A DNA stretch of 64,000 nucleotides from an uncultured Pseudomonadota bacterium (GCA_903838705.1 CAILZL010000010.1:78981-142980), one strand, 5' to 3'; shown: positions 1-9,085, counted from the stretch's first letter. The notes: generated by a model from the sequence alone, not told the origin. Numbers and translations: made by a program.

Positions 1-85
1 AGGGCCAATAGAGCCGACGCGTGTATTGCATGAAATCGCATCTCTCTCCTAACTAGGAATAGACGACGGTGATATGGGCCCACAT

Positions 86-103
86 GTCCCTTTACAAAGG
101 GAC
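86..103. repeat. Perfect 8-bp inverted repeat
   Basis: The arms GTCCCTTT and AAAGGGAC are separated by only two bases (AC). As RNA it would fold as a 5-bp GC-rich stem with an 8-nt loop. As DNA it is a compact dyad that could bind a dimeric protein. There is no T-tract on either side, so it is not a typical intrinsic terminator. Its function is unknown. Confidence 0.5.
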
Positions 104-232
104 TTAGCACTGTATCTATTGCCAGTCATTCCAGTCTCTCCTTTACCTTTCAATTGGTTATATCTTTGTAGCACGCAATATTGGGAAACAGCAAGCAGGC
201 CCAGCGAACCCGGATACCAGCATGCTCATGGG

Positions 233-248
233 TTCAGGTTACCCTGAA
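233..248. repeat. Small hairpin downstream of the polyamine operon
   Basis: TTCAGG and CCTGAA form a 6-bp stem around a 4-nt loop. It sits about 70 bp beyond the stop of the receiver gene and could be the 3' end structure of that operon transcript. It lacks a U-tract, so Rho-independent termination is not well supported. Confidence 0.35.
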
Positions 249-317
249 TGAATTGATATATGCCGCAGCGAACAGGAAACGATACCGTGGTTTGTTGATG
301 CCGAAATTGGCTACGGC

Positions 318-710
318 TCAAGCTCGTGCAGAAAGGTCGGGTCGCAATAAATTTTGAGTGGCCGCAACCAGGTCCTGAATATTGACCGGCTTGAGCATAC
401 ATTTACGCACTCCGATCAGGGCAGCTTGCTGCTGTTGCTCCGGTTCGATAAAACCAGAAAGCAGCAATACAGCCAGTTCCGGATAGTGACTCAATGCCTT
501 GCGGGCAAACTCCAGTCCCGACATGCCCGGCAGATGGATGTCACTCATCACCAGATCATACTGTCCTTGCTGCTCTGTCAGTTTCTGCAATGCCTCCGCC
601 GCTGCGCTGCAAACCGTTACTGCGTAGCCGGCATCCATCAGGAAGCGCCGCACCAGAAAGGCAAGCGCTTCATCATCATCTACATACAACAGCCGGGCTT
701 GAGTTGTCAT
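318..710 (-). CDS. Stand-alone response-regulator receiver domain protein
   Basis: A 130-residue protein that is a CheY-like receiver domain from end to end, with no output domain. The acidic pair and metal site lie at D11-D13. The phosphoacceptor is D57 in the SDIHLPGMSG motif. The conserved Ser/Thr is S85 (LLLSGF), and K107 is followed by Pro (LKPV). It begins 26 bp after potI stops and reads in the same direction, so it is probably the last gene of the polyamine operon. No histidine kinase is present in the window. A single-domain receiver can act as a phosphorelay intermediate or bind a partner protein directly. Which applies here, and any link to polyamines, is inference from position only. 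Confidence 0.85.
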   Translation of the reverse strand: MTTQARLLYVDDDEALAFLVRRFLMDAGYAVTVCSAAAEALQKLTEQQGQYDLVMSDIHLPGMSGLEFARKALSHYPELAVLLLSGFIEPEQQQQAALIGVRKCMLKPVNIQDLVAATQNLLRPDLSARA

Positions 711-736
711 GCCTTTGCTAAGCGGAGATCTGGATT

Positions 737-1576
737 TCAGGCTGCGCTGCTGGCCAGCTGCATATCCCGCTGACGCAGACGTTCCCGCCTGAACATCAGA
801 TAGCCGGTAATCATGACACCCAGACTTACCAGCCCCACCATGATCGTGGCCAGTGCATTGATGTCGGGACTGACGCCCAGCCTTACCTTTGAGTAAATCA
901 GCATGGGCAAGGTGCTGGAACCCGGCCCGGATACAAAGCTGGCGATAACCAGATCATCCAGCGAAATGGTGAAGGCCAGTAACCAGCCTGATACCAGTGC
1001 CGGCGCAATGATCGGCAGCGTGACCAGCAGGAATACTCTGGCAGGGCGTGCGCCCAGATCCATCGCTGCTTCTTCAAGCGAACCATCCAGCGTTGCCAGC
1101 CTTGATTGTACGATGACGGTTACATACGAAAGGGTCAGCGTAATGTGGGCAATGGTGATGGTGGTGATACCGCGGCCGGCCGGCCAGCCGAATGCCTGCT
1201 CCATGGCGACAAACATCAGCAGCAAGGAAAGACCGGTAATCACATCCGGCATCACCAGTGGCGCGGTGGTCATGGCTGAGAGCATGGTGCGACCACGGAA
1301 CTGACCGAAGCGCGCCAGCACAAGACCGGCAAAGGTGCCGATGATGGTGGCGCCGGTGGCATTGACGGTGGCAATGCGCAATGACAACCATGCGGCATCC
1401 AGAATCTGATCGTTCTCCAGCAGCTTGCCATACCACTGGGTCGAGAATCCGCCCCAGACAGTCACCAGCTTGGACTTGTTGAATGAATACACAATCAACG
1501 ACAGGATCGGGATATACAGGAAGGCAAAACCAAAGACCAGTGATGACAACCTGAACCAGGGAGTTTGCGACTTCAT
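737..1576 (-). CDS. potI: Putrescine/spermidine ABC transporter inner-membrane permease PotI
   Basis: A 279-residue permease of the binding-protein-dependent transport family, PotI/PotC type. It has a hydrophobic N-terminus (LVFGFAFLYIPILSLIVYSF), about six membrane segments, and the cytoplasmic EAA loop (EEAAMDLGA) that docks on the ATPase. An open frame extends 74 codons further upstream, but I chose the ATG at 1576. It overlaps the potH stop as ATGA and gives the usual family length and start. With PotH it should form the membrane channel of a putrescine importer energised by PotG and fed by PotF. Confidence 0.92.
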   Translation of the reverse strand: MKSQTPWFRLSSLVFGFAFLYIPILSLIVYSFNKSKLVTVWGGFSTQWYGKLLENDQILDAAWLSLRIATVNATGATIIGTFAGLVLARFGQFRGRTMLSAMTTAPLVMPDVITGLSLLLMFVAMEQAFGWPAGRGITTITIAHITLTLSYVTVIVQSRLATLDGSLEEAAMDLGARPARVFLLVTLPIIAPALVSGWLLAFTISLDDLVIASFVSGPGSSTLPMLIYSKVRLGVSPDINALATIMVGLVSLGVMITGYLMFRRERLRQRDMQLASSAA

Positions 1577-2595
1577 GCCTGACCCGCCTGTGCGGTACGT
1601 GCCTGCGCTCGCTGGAAGTAGACGATCGGCACGACAAGGAAAATCAACAGCGCAATGGCAACGGCACTCGCCACGGGCCAGTCGCGGTTGTTGAAAAACT
1701 CGGTCCACAGCACCTTGCCGATCATCAATGAATCCGGCGGCCCAAGTAACGAAGGGATGACGAACTCGCCCACTGCTGGAATAAATACCAGCATGCAACC
1801 CGCCACCACTCCGGGCATGGAAAGCGGCAAGGTGATATTGAAAAATGCCCGCATCGGCCGGCAGCCAAGATCTTTTGCAGCTTCCAGCAGAGTCAGATCC
1901 ATTTTCTCAAGGTTGGCATACAGCGGCATGACCATGAAGGGTAGATATGAATACACAATGCCCATATACACAGCAAAGTTGGTTTGCAGCATCACAACAG
2001 GTTCATCAATCACACCGGCCCAGATCAGGAAGTTATTGAGCAGGCCATTGTTCTTGAGAATGCCGATCCATGCATACACACGCAGCAGAAACGAAGTCCA
2101 GAATGGCAGGATCACCATCATCATCAGCACGCCGCGCCACTTGGTCGAAGAACGTGCAATGGCATAGGCAAGCGGATAGCCGATCAGCAGGGTAATCAGG
2201 GTGGACACCGCTGCCACCTGTATGGAATTTACAAACGCCCGGCCGTACAGACTGTCCTGCCAGAGATAAAGATAGTTGCCGGGATTGATATTGAGCCGCA
2301 GGCTGGTGAGCTTTTCGCCGGTCCATTGCAACAGAGGCTGATAGGGCGGCATGGAAAGCTGTGTGGCCGAAAACGAAATCTTCAGCACAATCACGAAAGG
2401 GATTAAAAAGAACAGCAACAGCCACAGATAAGGCAGTGCAACTACAGCCGTGCGTCCCCGTACTCCCCAGCGTGCCAGTCGCGCCTGTGTCCAGCGATAA
2501 GGCGGCAGATGCTGCAACGCGCGCAGCATGAGTTGCACACCGGCACTAAGGCGCTCGCCCTGAGGTGGCTGTGCCTGTCGGTGATGCTGCGTCAT
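1573..2595 (-). CDS. potH: Putrescine/spermidine ABC transporter permease PotH
   Basis: A 340-residue inner-membrane permease of the PotH/PotB type. A cytoplasmic N-terminus of about 50 residues precedes the first membrane helix (VVALPYLWLLLFFLIPFVIV). A periplasmic segment and five further helices follow, with the EAA motif at EAAKDLGCRP. It overlaps potG upstream and potI downstream by 4 bp each (ATGA), indicating translational coupling. It pairs with PotI as the heterodimeric channel. The exact polyamine imported cannot be read from the permease. Confidence 0.93.
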   Translation of the reverse strand: MTQHHRQAQPPQGERLSAGVQLMLRALQHLPPYRWTQARLARWGVRGRTAVVALPYLWLLLFFLIPFVIVLKISFSATQLSMPPYQPLLQWTGEKLTSLRLNINPGNYLYLWQDSLYGRAFVNSIQVAAVSTLITLLIGYPLAYAIARSSTKWRGVLMMMVILPFWTSFLLRVYAWIGILKNNGLLNNFLIWAGVIDEPVVMLQTNFAVYMGIVYSYLPFMVMPLYANLEKMDLTLLEAAKDLGCRPMRAFFNITLPLSMPGVVAGCMLVFIPAVGEFVIPSLLGPPDSLMIGKVLWTEFFNNRDWPVASAVAIALLIFLVVPIVYFQRAQARTAQAGQA

Positions 2596-3737
2596 GCACT
2601 GACCACTACTGGACTTGTGTCATGCCAGTGCAGATAGACTTCCTGCTCCCAGGTGATGTTCTCGTCATCGTGTCGCCACATGTTCGGGCGAGTCACGCGC
2701 AACGTCTTGCCTGAATCAAGAAGAATCAGAAACACGGACAGGTCGCCCAGATAGGCGATTTCCTTCACGATACCGCGTGTCCAGTTTTCATCACCGGCTG
2801 GACGCTTCAGGGACAACTGGATTTTTTCTGGGCGGATCGCCACCCATAGTTTCGCCTGTGGTGCTGAACTGATGCCATGCGCCACAAACACGGGACGATC
2901 AAGTTCCGGACAGGCGATACGAACGTGATCGGGTTCATCGGCGATCAGGCGACCTTCAAACAGATTCACCGAACCGATGAATTCGGCAACAAACTTGCTG
3001 ATCGGGAATTCGTAAATTTCCTTGGGTGTACCTACCTGCACTATCCTGCCCTGATCCATCACGCCGATGCGTGACGCCAGTGTCATGGCCTCTTCCTGAT
3101 CGTGAGTGACCACAACGAAGGTCACACCGAGCTTTTCCTGCAGATTGACCAGCTCGAACTGGGTGCGTTCTCGCAGTTTTTTGTCCAGCGCACCCAGCGG
3201 TTCATCCAGCAACAGTAACTTGGGCTGTTTTATCAGCGCCCTGGCCAGCGCGACACGCTGCCGCTGACCACCTGACAGCTGATGCGGTTTGCGTTTGCTG
3301 AATTCACCCATACTGACCAGCTTGAGCATGTTGGCGACTCGATCAGCAATTTCAGATTTCGCCTTGCCTTCCATCTTCAAGCCGAAGCCCACGTTCTGCT
3401 CCACCGTCATGTGCGGAAACAGCGCATAGGACTGAAACATCATATTGACCGGCCGCTCATAAGGCGGAATGCCACTCATGTCGATGCCGTCGATGAAAAT
3501 TTTGCCGCTGCTCGGTTCCTCAAATCCAGCCAGCATTCGCAGCAAAGTTGTCTTGCCACAACCTGAACCACCCAGCAGACAGAACAGCTCAGTGCGATAA
3601 ATGTTCAGTGAAACATCATTGACCGCAACAAATTCCCCGAAACACTTGGTAACACGTTCAATGCGTATATAAGGTTCAGCCCGGGGATCGTTCCAGGGTT
3701 GACGGATTGCAGCCGACTCAAGTACAGATGAAGCCAT
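2592..3737 (-). CDS. potG: Polyamine ABC transporter ATP-binding protein PotG
   Basis: A 381-residue ABC ATPase. The Walker A motif is at residues 56-64 (GGSGCGKTT). The signature is LSGGQRQR, Walker B is LLLLDEPLGALD, and the switch region is VVTHDQEEAM. The C-terminal third is the TOBE-type regulatory domain typical of PotA/PotG proteins. It would hydrolyse ATP on the cytoplasmic face of PotHI. The start ATG at 3737 lies 92 bp after the potF stop. That gap contains a hairpin that may separate expression of the binding protein from that of the membrane components. Confidence 0.93.
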   Translation of the reverse strand: MASSVLESAAIRQPWNDPRAEPYIRIERVTKCFGEFVAVNDVSLNIYRTELFCLLGGSGCGKTTLLRMLAGFEEPSSGKIFIDGIDMSGIPPYERPVNMMFQSYALFPHMTVEQNVGFGLKMEGKAKSEIADRVANMLKLVSMGEFSKRKPHQLSGGQRQRVALARALIKQPKLLLLDEPLGALDKKLRERTQFELVNLQEKLGVTFVVVTHDQEEAMTLASRIGVMDQGRIVQVGTPKEIYEFPISKFVAEFIGSVNLFEGRLIADEPDHVRIACPELDRPVFVAHGISSAPQAKLWVAIRPEKIQLSLKRPAGDENWTRGIVKEIAYLGDLSVFLILLDSGKTLRVTRPNMWRHDDENITWEQEVYLHWHDTSPVVVSA

Positions 3738-3752
3738 TTATGGATCTCACAG

Positions 3753-3772
3753 GCACGGCTGTAATACCGTGC
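3753..3772 (-). repeat. Intergenic hairpin between potF and potG
   Basis: GCACGG and CCGTGC form a perfect 6-bp GC-rich stem around an 8-nt loop, just after the potF stop codon. There is no following U-tract. Such hairpins after a binding-protein gene are known in other ABC operons to protect the upstream mRNA from 3' exonucleases or reduce readthrough. That role here is inference. Confidence 0.45.
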
Positions 3773-3829
3773 TTTGTACAATCAGCAGACAGCGCACGAT
3801 GCATCCGCCGTCTGTGCACAATTCATACT

Positions 3830-4999
3830 CTATTTTCCGGTCTGAAAGCGTGTCCAGGTACGGGTCAGCAGACGATTATAATCATCCGCCACGGATAACT
3901 CCGGAGTAAGCTTGGCCTTGATTTCCGCATTGGGATAAACAGCAGGATCATTCTTTACTGATTCATTCAGGAATGGTTCGGAAGCCGTATTGCCATTGGC
4001 GTAATTCACCTTATTCGAGTTGGCTGCTGCGACCTTGGGTTCCATCAGGTAATTCATGAACAGGTGTGCATTCTTGGGGTGTTTTGCATCAGCAGGAATA
4101 ACCATGGTGTCGATGGTCACGATGCTGCCTTCCTTGGGTATGGCATAGGCGATGTTGATACCATTGCCCGCCTCAAGCGCCCGATCGCGGGCCTGCAACA
4201 CATCCCCGTTATAGCCAATCGCTACGCACAGATCTCCATTTGCCAGATCTTCAATATATTGAGATGAGTTGATCTTGCGGATGTAGGGACGGATCTTCAT
4301 CAGCTGGTCTTCAACCAGTTTGAGGTCCTCAGGACTCTGACTGTTCGGATCCTTGCCCAGATAGATCAGCACAATACTGCGAATATCCGATGCAGCATCA
4401 AGCACGGATATGCCACATCCCTTGAGCTTCGAAGCATATTTCGGGTCGAGCACCAGAGACCAGCTATCAAGTGGCGCATCGGGCGCAAATTGCTTGACCT
4501 TGTCCACGTTATAACCAATGCCGTCAGTACTCCACATGTAAGGAATGGCATGCTGATTGTCAGGGTCGTACATGGCCACCTGCTTGAGCGTAGCCGGATC
4601 AAGATTGCCTATATTTGTCAGCAAAGTCTTGTCGAGTCTGGCGAACACCCCCGCCTTGACCTGACGCTCCATGAACTGTGATGACGGCACGACAATGTCG
4701 TATCCGGAGCTGCCGGCGAGCATCTTGGTTTCAACCAGCTCGTTTGAATCAAAGACATCATAGTTAACCTTGATGCCGTACCTTGATTCAAAGTTTTTCA
4801 CTGTGTCATCGGCAATATAGTCAGACCAGTTATAAATATTCAGTACTTTCTCTGGATCGGTCGCAACCGCCAGACCTGTTGCTGGTGCAGCAGGAGGCAC
4901 AGCCACTTCTTTTTTTCCACAACCAGCCAACATCAGCGCGACAAGAAATAACCAGGCGATCCTTGCAATGGAGATGTTCAGGCCGGAAGTAGAAATCAT
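3830..4999 (-). CDS. potF: Periplasmic putrescine-binding protein PotF (predicted lipoprotein)
   Basis: A 389-residue solute-binding protein of the PotD/PotF family. The N-terminus is a lipoprotein signal with lipobox LAGC, the acylated Cys being residue 27, so the protein is probably membrane-tethered rather than free. The mature part starts with LNIYNWSDYIADDTV, a hallmark of polyamine-binding proteins. It continues with MWSTDGIGYNVDKVK and ends in WTRFQTGK. It captures putrescine (or spermidine) and delivers it to PotHI. The gene is downstream of puuA with a 106-bp gap and upstream of potG. Ligand preference cannot be assigned with confidence by eye. Confidence 0.92.
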   Translation of the reverse strand: MISTSGLNISIARIAWLFLVALMLAGCGKKEVAVPPAAPATGLAVATDPEKVLNIYNWSDYIADDTVKNFESRYGIKVNYDVFDSNELVETKMLAGSSGYDIVVPSSQFMERQVKAGVFARLDKTLLTNIGNLDPATLKQVAMYDPDNQHAIPYMWSTDGIGYNVDKVKQFAPDAPLDSWSLVLDPKYASKLKGCGISVLDAASDIRSIVLIYLGKDPNSQSPEDLKLVEDQLMKIRPYIRKINSSQYIEDLANGDLCVAIGYNGDVLQARDRALEAGNGINIAYAIPKEGSIVTIDTMVIPADAKHPKNAHLFMNYLMEPKVAAANSNKVNYANGNTASEPFLNESVKNDPAVYPNAEIKAKLTPELSVADDYNRLLTRTWTRFQTGK

Positions 5000-5105
5000 G
5001 GCAAAGTGCCTCGCGAAATTCTGGGTGGAATACGGAAAGCGTAACGTAGTGGCGCAACTGCGCCAAGAGGAAGTTCAGCTGTGAACCGGGGCAAGCAGGC
5101 ACACA

Positions 5106-6440
5106 TCAGACATTCAGCAGCAAGTACTCACGCTCCCAGGAACTTATGACGCGCAGGAAGGTTTCATACTCGGTTTCTTTCACGGCGGTGTAGGCCAGTA
5201 CAAAACGCTCACCCAGCAGATCAATCATGGGACGGCTGTCACGCAACAGCCGCAGGGATTCCTCAAGGTTTCTCGGCAGGGAATAAGGCAGATCGTAAGC
5301 ACTGCCGCTCAATGGCTCAGTGGGCTTCAGGCCTTCCAGCATACCCAGATAACCACAGGCCAGGGATGCGGCAATCGCCAGATAACTGTTGGCATCAGCT
5401 CCGCCCACGCGATTTTCAATACGTCTGTTCTCCGGACCGGAGACCGGCACACGTAATCCGGCAGTGCGGTTGTCGTAGCCCCACTGGGTATTGATCGGTG
5501 CTGCAAGATGGCGCTGCAGACGACGATAGGAATTCACATTGGGTGCAAATATGGACATCACAGCCGGCAGATATTTTTGCAGGCCGGCGATGTGCGCAAA
5601 AAACAATTCTGATGCAGAGCCATCTTCATTACTGAAAATGTTCCTGCCTGTGGCTGCATCAACAATACTCTGGTGAATATGCATTGCGCTTCCAGGTTCA
5701 CGGGCCATAGGCTTGGCCATGAACGTGGCATACATCTTGTGCCGCATGGCAGCTTCGCGGGCAGTGCGCTTGAACAGGAACACCTGATCAGCCAGTGACA
5801 ATGCGTTGCCATGGATCAGGTTGATTTCCATCTGCGCAGCGCCGTCCTCATGGATCAAGGTATCGATCTCAATACCCTGAGCCTCACAGAATGCATACAT
5901 GTCGTCAAACATCGGATCAAATTCATTCACCGCTGCGATTGAATATGACTGACGACCGATCTCGGGGCGTCCCGAACGACCCATCGGCGGCTTGAGGGGA
6001 TAATCCGAATCTACATTCGGTTCGACCAGATAGAACTCCAGCTCAGGCGCCACCACAGGCTTCCAGCCACGTTGCTCATAGAGCGCCATGATCTTCTGCA
6101 ACACATAGCGCGGCGCCATCGGCACCGGCACGCCATCCGAATAGAAACTGTCGTGAATAACCTGCGCCGTCGCTTCCGCAGCCCATGGCACAACATGCAC
6201 TGCGTTCGGATCACCCTTGAGCACAATGTCGATTTCAGCAGGATTGATGGCCCGTTCATCTGCCGGGTAATCACCTGTCACCGTTTGCAGGAAAATGCTT
6301 TCCGGTAGACGCATGCCCTCCTCTTCAGCAAATTTTTCTGCGGGCATGATCTTGCCGCGTGCGACACCCGCCATATCGGGAATGACCGCTTCGACCTCCG
6401 AGATGCCGTATTCCTTGAAAAAAGTATGAATCTTGCTCAT
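5106..6440 (-). CDS. puuA: Gamma-glutamylputrescine synthetase (glutamine synthetase family)
   Basis: A 444-residue protein of the glutamine synthetase fold, PuuA/SpuI type. It ligates glutamate to putrescine with ATP, the first step of the gamma-glutamylated putrescine pathway. Visible motifs include APELEFYL (metal-binding Glu), GAAQMEIN, GSAMHIHQS (ammonia/ATP-site His), NRTAGLRVP and ENRVGGADANSYLAIAA. Glutamine synthetase proper is longer and has an adenylylation loop, which this sequence lacks. Together with the pot genes and puuD the assignment to polyamine catabolism is strong. The exact amine substrate remains inference. Confidence 0.9.
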   Translation of the reverse strand: MSKIHTFFKEYGISEVEAVIPDMAGVARGKIMPAEKFAEEEGMRLPESIFLQTVTGDYPADERAINPAEIDIVLKGDPNAVHVVPWAAEATAQVIHDSFYSDGVPVPMAPRYVLQKIMALYEQRGWKPVVAPELEFYLVEPNVDSDYPLKPPMGRSGRPEIGRQSYSIAAVNEFDPMFDDMYAFCEAQGIEIDTLIHEDGAAQMEINLIHGNALSLADQVFLFKRTAREAAMRHKMYATFMAKPMAREPGSAMHIHQSIVDAATGRNIFSNEDGSASELFFAHIAGLQKYLPAVMSIFAPNVNSYRRLQRHLAAPINTQWGYDNRTAGLRVPVSGPENRRIENRVGGADANSYLAIAASLACGYLGMLEGLKPTEPLSGSAYDLPYSLPRNLEESLRLLRDSRPMIDLLGERFVLAYTAVKETEYETFLRVISSWEREYLLLNV

Positions 6441-6469
6441 CTTGATTCTCCCGGTTCAATCCGGTTTAT

Positions 6470-7222
6470 TCAGTTACGGGCCGCATGTTCATAAGCAGCC
6501 TTACCAAAGGCAGCAAATAACGCAACAGAAAATGGATTCTTCATTGCCTGCCATTCCGGGTGCCACTGGACGCCAACGGCAAATGTTCTGGCATCCCGCA
6601 CCGTAAACGCCTCCACCACACCATCCGGTGACTTCGCCTCCACCACCAGTGCTGGAGCCAGCTGGCGCACTCCCTGCCAGTGCAAGGAGTTCACCTGGAT
6701 GGTATCGGTGCCGGCAATTGAGTGCAGCATACCGCCGGGTACCAGCGCGACAGGATGGGAGGGACCATACTGCACATTCAGCGGATCCGACTCGTTTTCA
6801 CGATGGTCATTCAGGCCCGGCACTTCGTGAAGCTTGGGCCAGAGACTGCCGCCGTAGGCTACATTCATTTCCTGAAAGCCACGGCAGATCGCCAGCAGCG
6901 GCACACCCTGCGCAACGATTTTCGGGATCAGAGGCAAGGTGGTGGCATCACGGTGAGGATCATGCAGGGTGCCGGGCTCCACCGGTTCACCGTAATGATG
7001 CGGTTCAATATTGGAAGGACTGCCGGGCAACAGGATGCCATCCAGCTGTGAGATCAATGCGTCCAGTCTTTCACCTGAACCCAGGGCAGGTATCACCACA
7101 GGTACACAGTCTGCACCCTCCACAATGGCATTGAGATATTTCTCGCCGACACAGTGAAAGTAATGATTGCCCAGCAGCTTGCGATCTGCCGGCAGGCCAA
7201 TGAGGGGTTTATGTTTCGACAT
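6470..7222 (-). CDS. puuD: Gamma-glutamyl-GABA hydrolase (class I glutamine amidotransferase-like)
   Basis: A 250-residue peptidase C26 family protein, PuuD/SpuA type, that hydrolyses gamma-glutamyl-GABA to glutamate and GABA. The nucleophile is Cys113 in LAICRGFQEMN. The His/Glu partners are H221 and E223 in VGVQWHPEW. A longer frame begins at 7294, but the ATG at 7222 (MSKHKPLIGLPADR) matches the family start and leaves a normal intergenic space to the divergent puuB. It is the first gene of the minus-strand operon and lies 29 bp upstream of puuA. Confidence 0.9.
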   Translation of the reverse strand: MSKHKPLIGLPADRKLLGNHYFHCVGEKYLNAIVEGADCVPVVIPALGSGERLDALISQLDGILLPGSPSNIEPHHYGEPVEPGTLHDPHRDATTLPLIPKIVAQGVPLLAICRGFQEMNVAYGGSLWPKLHEVPGLNDHRENESDPLNVQYGPSHPVALVPGGMLHSIAGTDTIQVNSLHWQGVRQLAPALVVEAKSPDGVVEAFTVRDARTFAVGVQWHPEWQAMKNPFSVALFAAFGKAAYEHAARN

Positions 7223-7335
7223 AGATACAAAACCAGAAACTGTTGCCGCATTTAAGCACAGTTTACGGGCTGAAAAGCAGGGACTGATGCCCATTTACAG
7301 TGTCGGAAATGATGCCAAGCAGCTAGGATTCAACG
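7223..7335. promoter_or_regulatory. Divergent control region between puuD and puuB
   Basis: A 113-bp space between two divergent starts must contain the promoters of the puuD-pot operon (minus) and of puuB (plus). I could not identify a convincing -35/-10 pair or a clear operator dyad by eye. A TAGGA sequence about 10 bp before the puuB ATG is a plausible ribosome binding site. No PuuR-like regulator gene is in the window. Confidence 0.5.
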
Positions 7336-8622
7336 ATGAACCTCGCATCGTCCCCCACCGGCAGGAATTACTATCAGGCTCACGCCCATCGGCAAACCGG
7401 CTTCCCGAACTTGCAGGGTGAAATGACTGCCGATGTCTGCATCATCGGGGGCGGCATTGCAGGCTGTTCCACCGCACTGCATCTGGCACAGCGCGGCTAT
7501 ACAGTCATTCTGCTTGAAGCAGAAAGCATCGGCTTCGGTGCATCCGGCCGGAGTGGCGGCCAGCTGTTGCCCGGCTATTCAAGCGGTCAGGCAACACTGG
7601 TAAAGCAAGCCGGTAAGCACATCGCACAGCAGCTATGGGCGCTGTCAGTTGAAGCCGTGCAACTCTCAACACAGCTCATTCAAAGCCACCACATTGACTG
7701 TGACCTGCAGTACGGACATCTTGATGTGGCTATCAAGCAGCGGCAACGTATGGAACTTCTGCGGCATCAGCAGGAGTTATCCGGACTGTATCAATATCGC
7801 AATCTGCACTTCATGGAAAGAGAAGAACTCAGTGAATGGGTGGCCAGTGAACGTTACTGCGCCGGGTTATATGACAGCTTCAGCGCGCATGTGAATCCGC
7901 TTGATTACACACTCGGGCTGTCGCTGGCTGCACAGCGTATGGGCGTCATACTGTATGAATATACTCGAGTATTAGACATTACCGGGCAGCGAGATCTGCG
8001 CATCCAGACTGCGCAAGGAACCATTAACGCCCGGTACGCTGTACTGTGTGCCAACGTCGGCAACGCAACATTTTCCTCGCACCTTGCACAGCGCATGATG
8101 CCGGTCAGCACCTATATCGTCGCAACTGAATCCCTCGGCGCAGAACGAGCGAATAATCTTATTCGTGAACGTGTATCAGTCGCAGACATGAATTTCATTC
8201 TGGATTACTTCCGCGTTTCGGCAGATCACCGCCTGCTGTTTGGTGGCCGTGTCAGCTATTCCGGACATGATTTCCGTGATTCAACCATGGCAACCCGGCA
8301 ACGCATGGTGCAGGTTTTCCCTCAACTCATAGACACGCGCATTGAATACAGCTGGGGCGGCAAACTTGATATCAGCCTGAATCGCGCGCCGGATTTTGGC
8401 CGGCTGCAGGACAATGTTTTTTATTTACAGGGTTTTTCCGGTCACGGCATGGCACTGGCCGGGCTGGCTGGCAAGCTGGTTGCGGAGACACTGGCCGGAC
8501 AGGCCGAGCGATTTGATCTATTTACCCGATTGAAACACCGGCACTTTCCGGGCGGCCCCATGCTACGCACACCCGCGCTGGTACTGGCGATGCTCTGGCA
8601 CCGGCTGCGTGACCTGCTCTAG
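7336..8622 (+). CDS. puuB: FAD-dependent gamma-glutamylputrescine oxidase
   Basis: A 428-residue DadA/GlyOx-type FAD oxidoreductase. The N-terminal half carries the dinucleotide-binding motif VCIIGGGIAGCSTALHLA at about residues 34-51, followed by GFGASGRSGGQLLPGYS, which is characteristic of PuuB-type enzymes. The C-terminus has the second FAD contact (YLQGFSGHGMALAGLAGK). It would oxidise gamma-glutamylputrescine to gamma-glutamyl-aminobutyraldehyde with release of ammonia and hydrogen peroxide. It is divergent from puuD-puuA-pot. The dehydrogenase (PuuC) that would follow and the GABA transaminase (PuuE) are not in the window. Confidence 0.85.
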   Translation: MNLASSPTGRNYYQAHAHRQTGFPNLQGEMTADVCIIGGGIAGCSTALHLAQRGYTVILLEAESIGFGASGRSGGQLLPGYSSGQATLVKQAGKHIAQQLWALSVEAVQLSTQLIQSHHIDCDLQYGHLDVAIKQRQRMELLRHQQELSGLYQYRNLHFMEREELSEWVASERYCAGLYDSFSAHVNPLDYTLGLSLAAQRMGVILYEYTRVLDITGQRDLRIQTAQGTINARYAVLCANVGNATFSSHLAQRMMPVSTYIVATESLGAERANNLIRERVSVADMNFILDYFRVSADHRLLFGGRVSYSGHDFRDSTMATRQRMVQVFPQLIDTRIEYSWGGKLDISLNRAPDFGRLQDNVFYLQGFSGHGMALAGLAGKLVAETLAGQAERFDLFTRLKHRHFPGGPMLRTPALVLAMLWHRLRDLL

Positions 8623-8628
8623 CAGAGC

Positions 8629-8985
8629 TCAACTACCTGAGTAACTGCAACCGCTGGTGCAGGTTTCATGCACTATCACTTTACTGAGCAAGGGTAACTG
8701 TGACTTGATTTCATTCCAGATCCAGCGCGCCAGATTTTCACTGGTCGGATTCTCAAGGCCGGCAATATCATTGAGACAGTGATGATCGAGTCGATCATAA
8801 ACAGGCTGAAAGATAGCTTTCACTTCTGCAAAATCCATGATCCAGCCAGTCCGTTCGTCCACTTCGCCGGATACATGCAACTCGACCCGGAACGAATGAC
8901 CATGCAAACGTGCGCATTTATGCCCGGCTGGAACATTCGGCAGACGATGTGCAGCTTCAATGGTAAAGATTCGGAAGATATCCAT
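8629..8985 (-). CDS. queD: 6-carboxy-5,6,7,8-tetrahydropterin synthase QueD
   Basis: A 118-residue protein of the 6-pyruvoyl-tetrahydropterin synthase fold. It converts dihydroneopterin triphosphate to carboxytetrahydropterin in queuosine (preQ0) synthesis. The zinc ligands are H13, H28 and H30 (AAHRLP and LHGHSF) and the catalytic Cys is C24 ([10 protein letters not shown]). A later DHHCLND motif supplies the second catalytic His, and the terminal Glu is in VHETCTSGC. The length is normal. It converges on puuB with only 6 bp between the stops. No other queuosine gene is nearby. Confidence 0.92.
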   Translation of the reverse strand: MDIFRIFTIEAAHRLPNVPAGHKCARLHGHSFRVELHVSGEVDERTGWIMDFAEVKAIFQPVYDRLDHHCLNDIAGLENPTSENLARWIWNEIKSQLPLLSKVIVHETCTSGCSYSGS

Positions 8986-9085
8986 CGGCTGCTATTCAGT
9001 TGCTATCAGAAGTTGAACTTGGGGTAACAGGCTCTGCATTGCGCAGAACCGGATCCAGTCGAACAGTAACCCGTATGAGTGCCGG

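Larger units (their letters stand above)
1..317. other. Intergenic stretch at window edge, no gene seen
   Basis: No open reading frame with protein-like character is visible on either strand. It lies downstream of the receiver gene that ends the minus-strand polyamine operon. It contains two small inverted repeats, listed separately, and the self-complementary octamer TGGGCCCA near 75-82. No tRNA-like fold or clear promoter was recognised. What lies to the left is outside the window. Confidence 0.6.

Noticed and set aside
1074..1637. A 187-codon frame overlapping potI in another frame
   Set aside because: Cys/His-rich shadow sequence with no family resemblance; potI in the other frame is clearly conserved.
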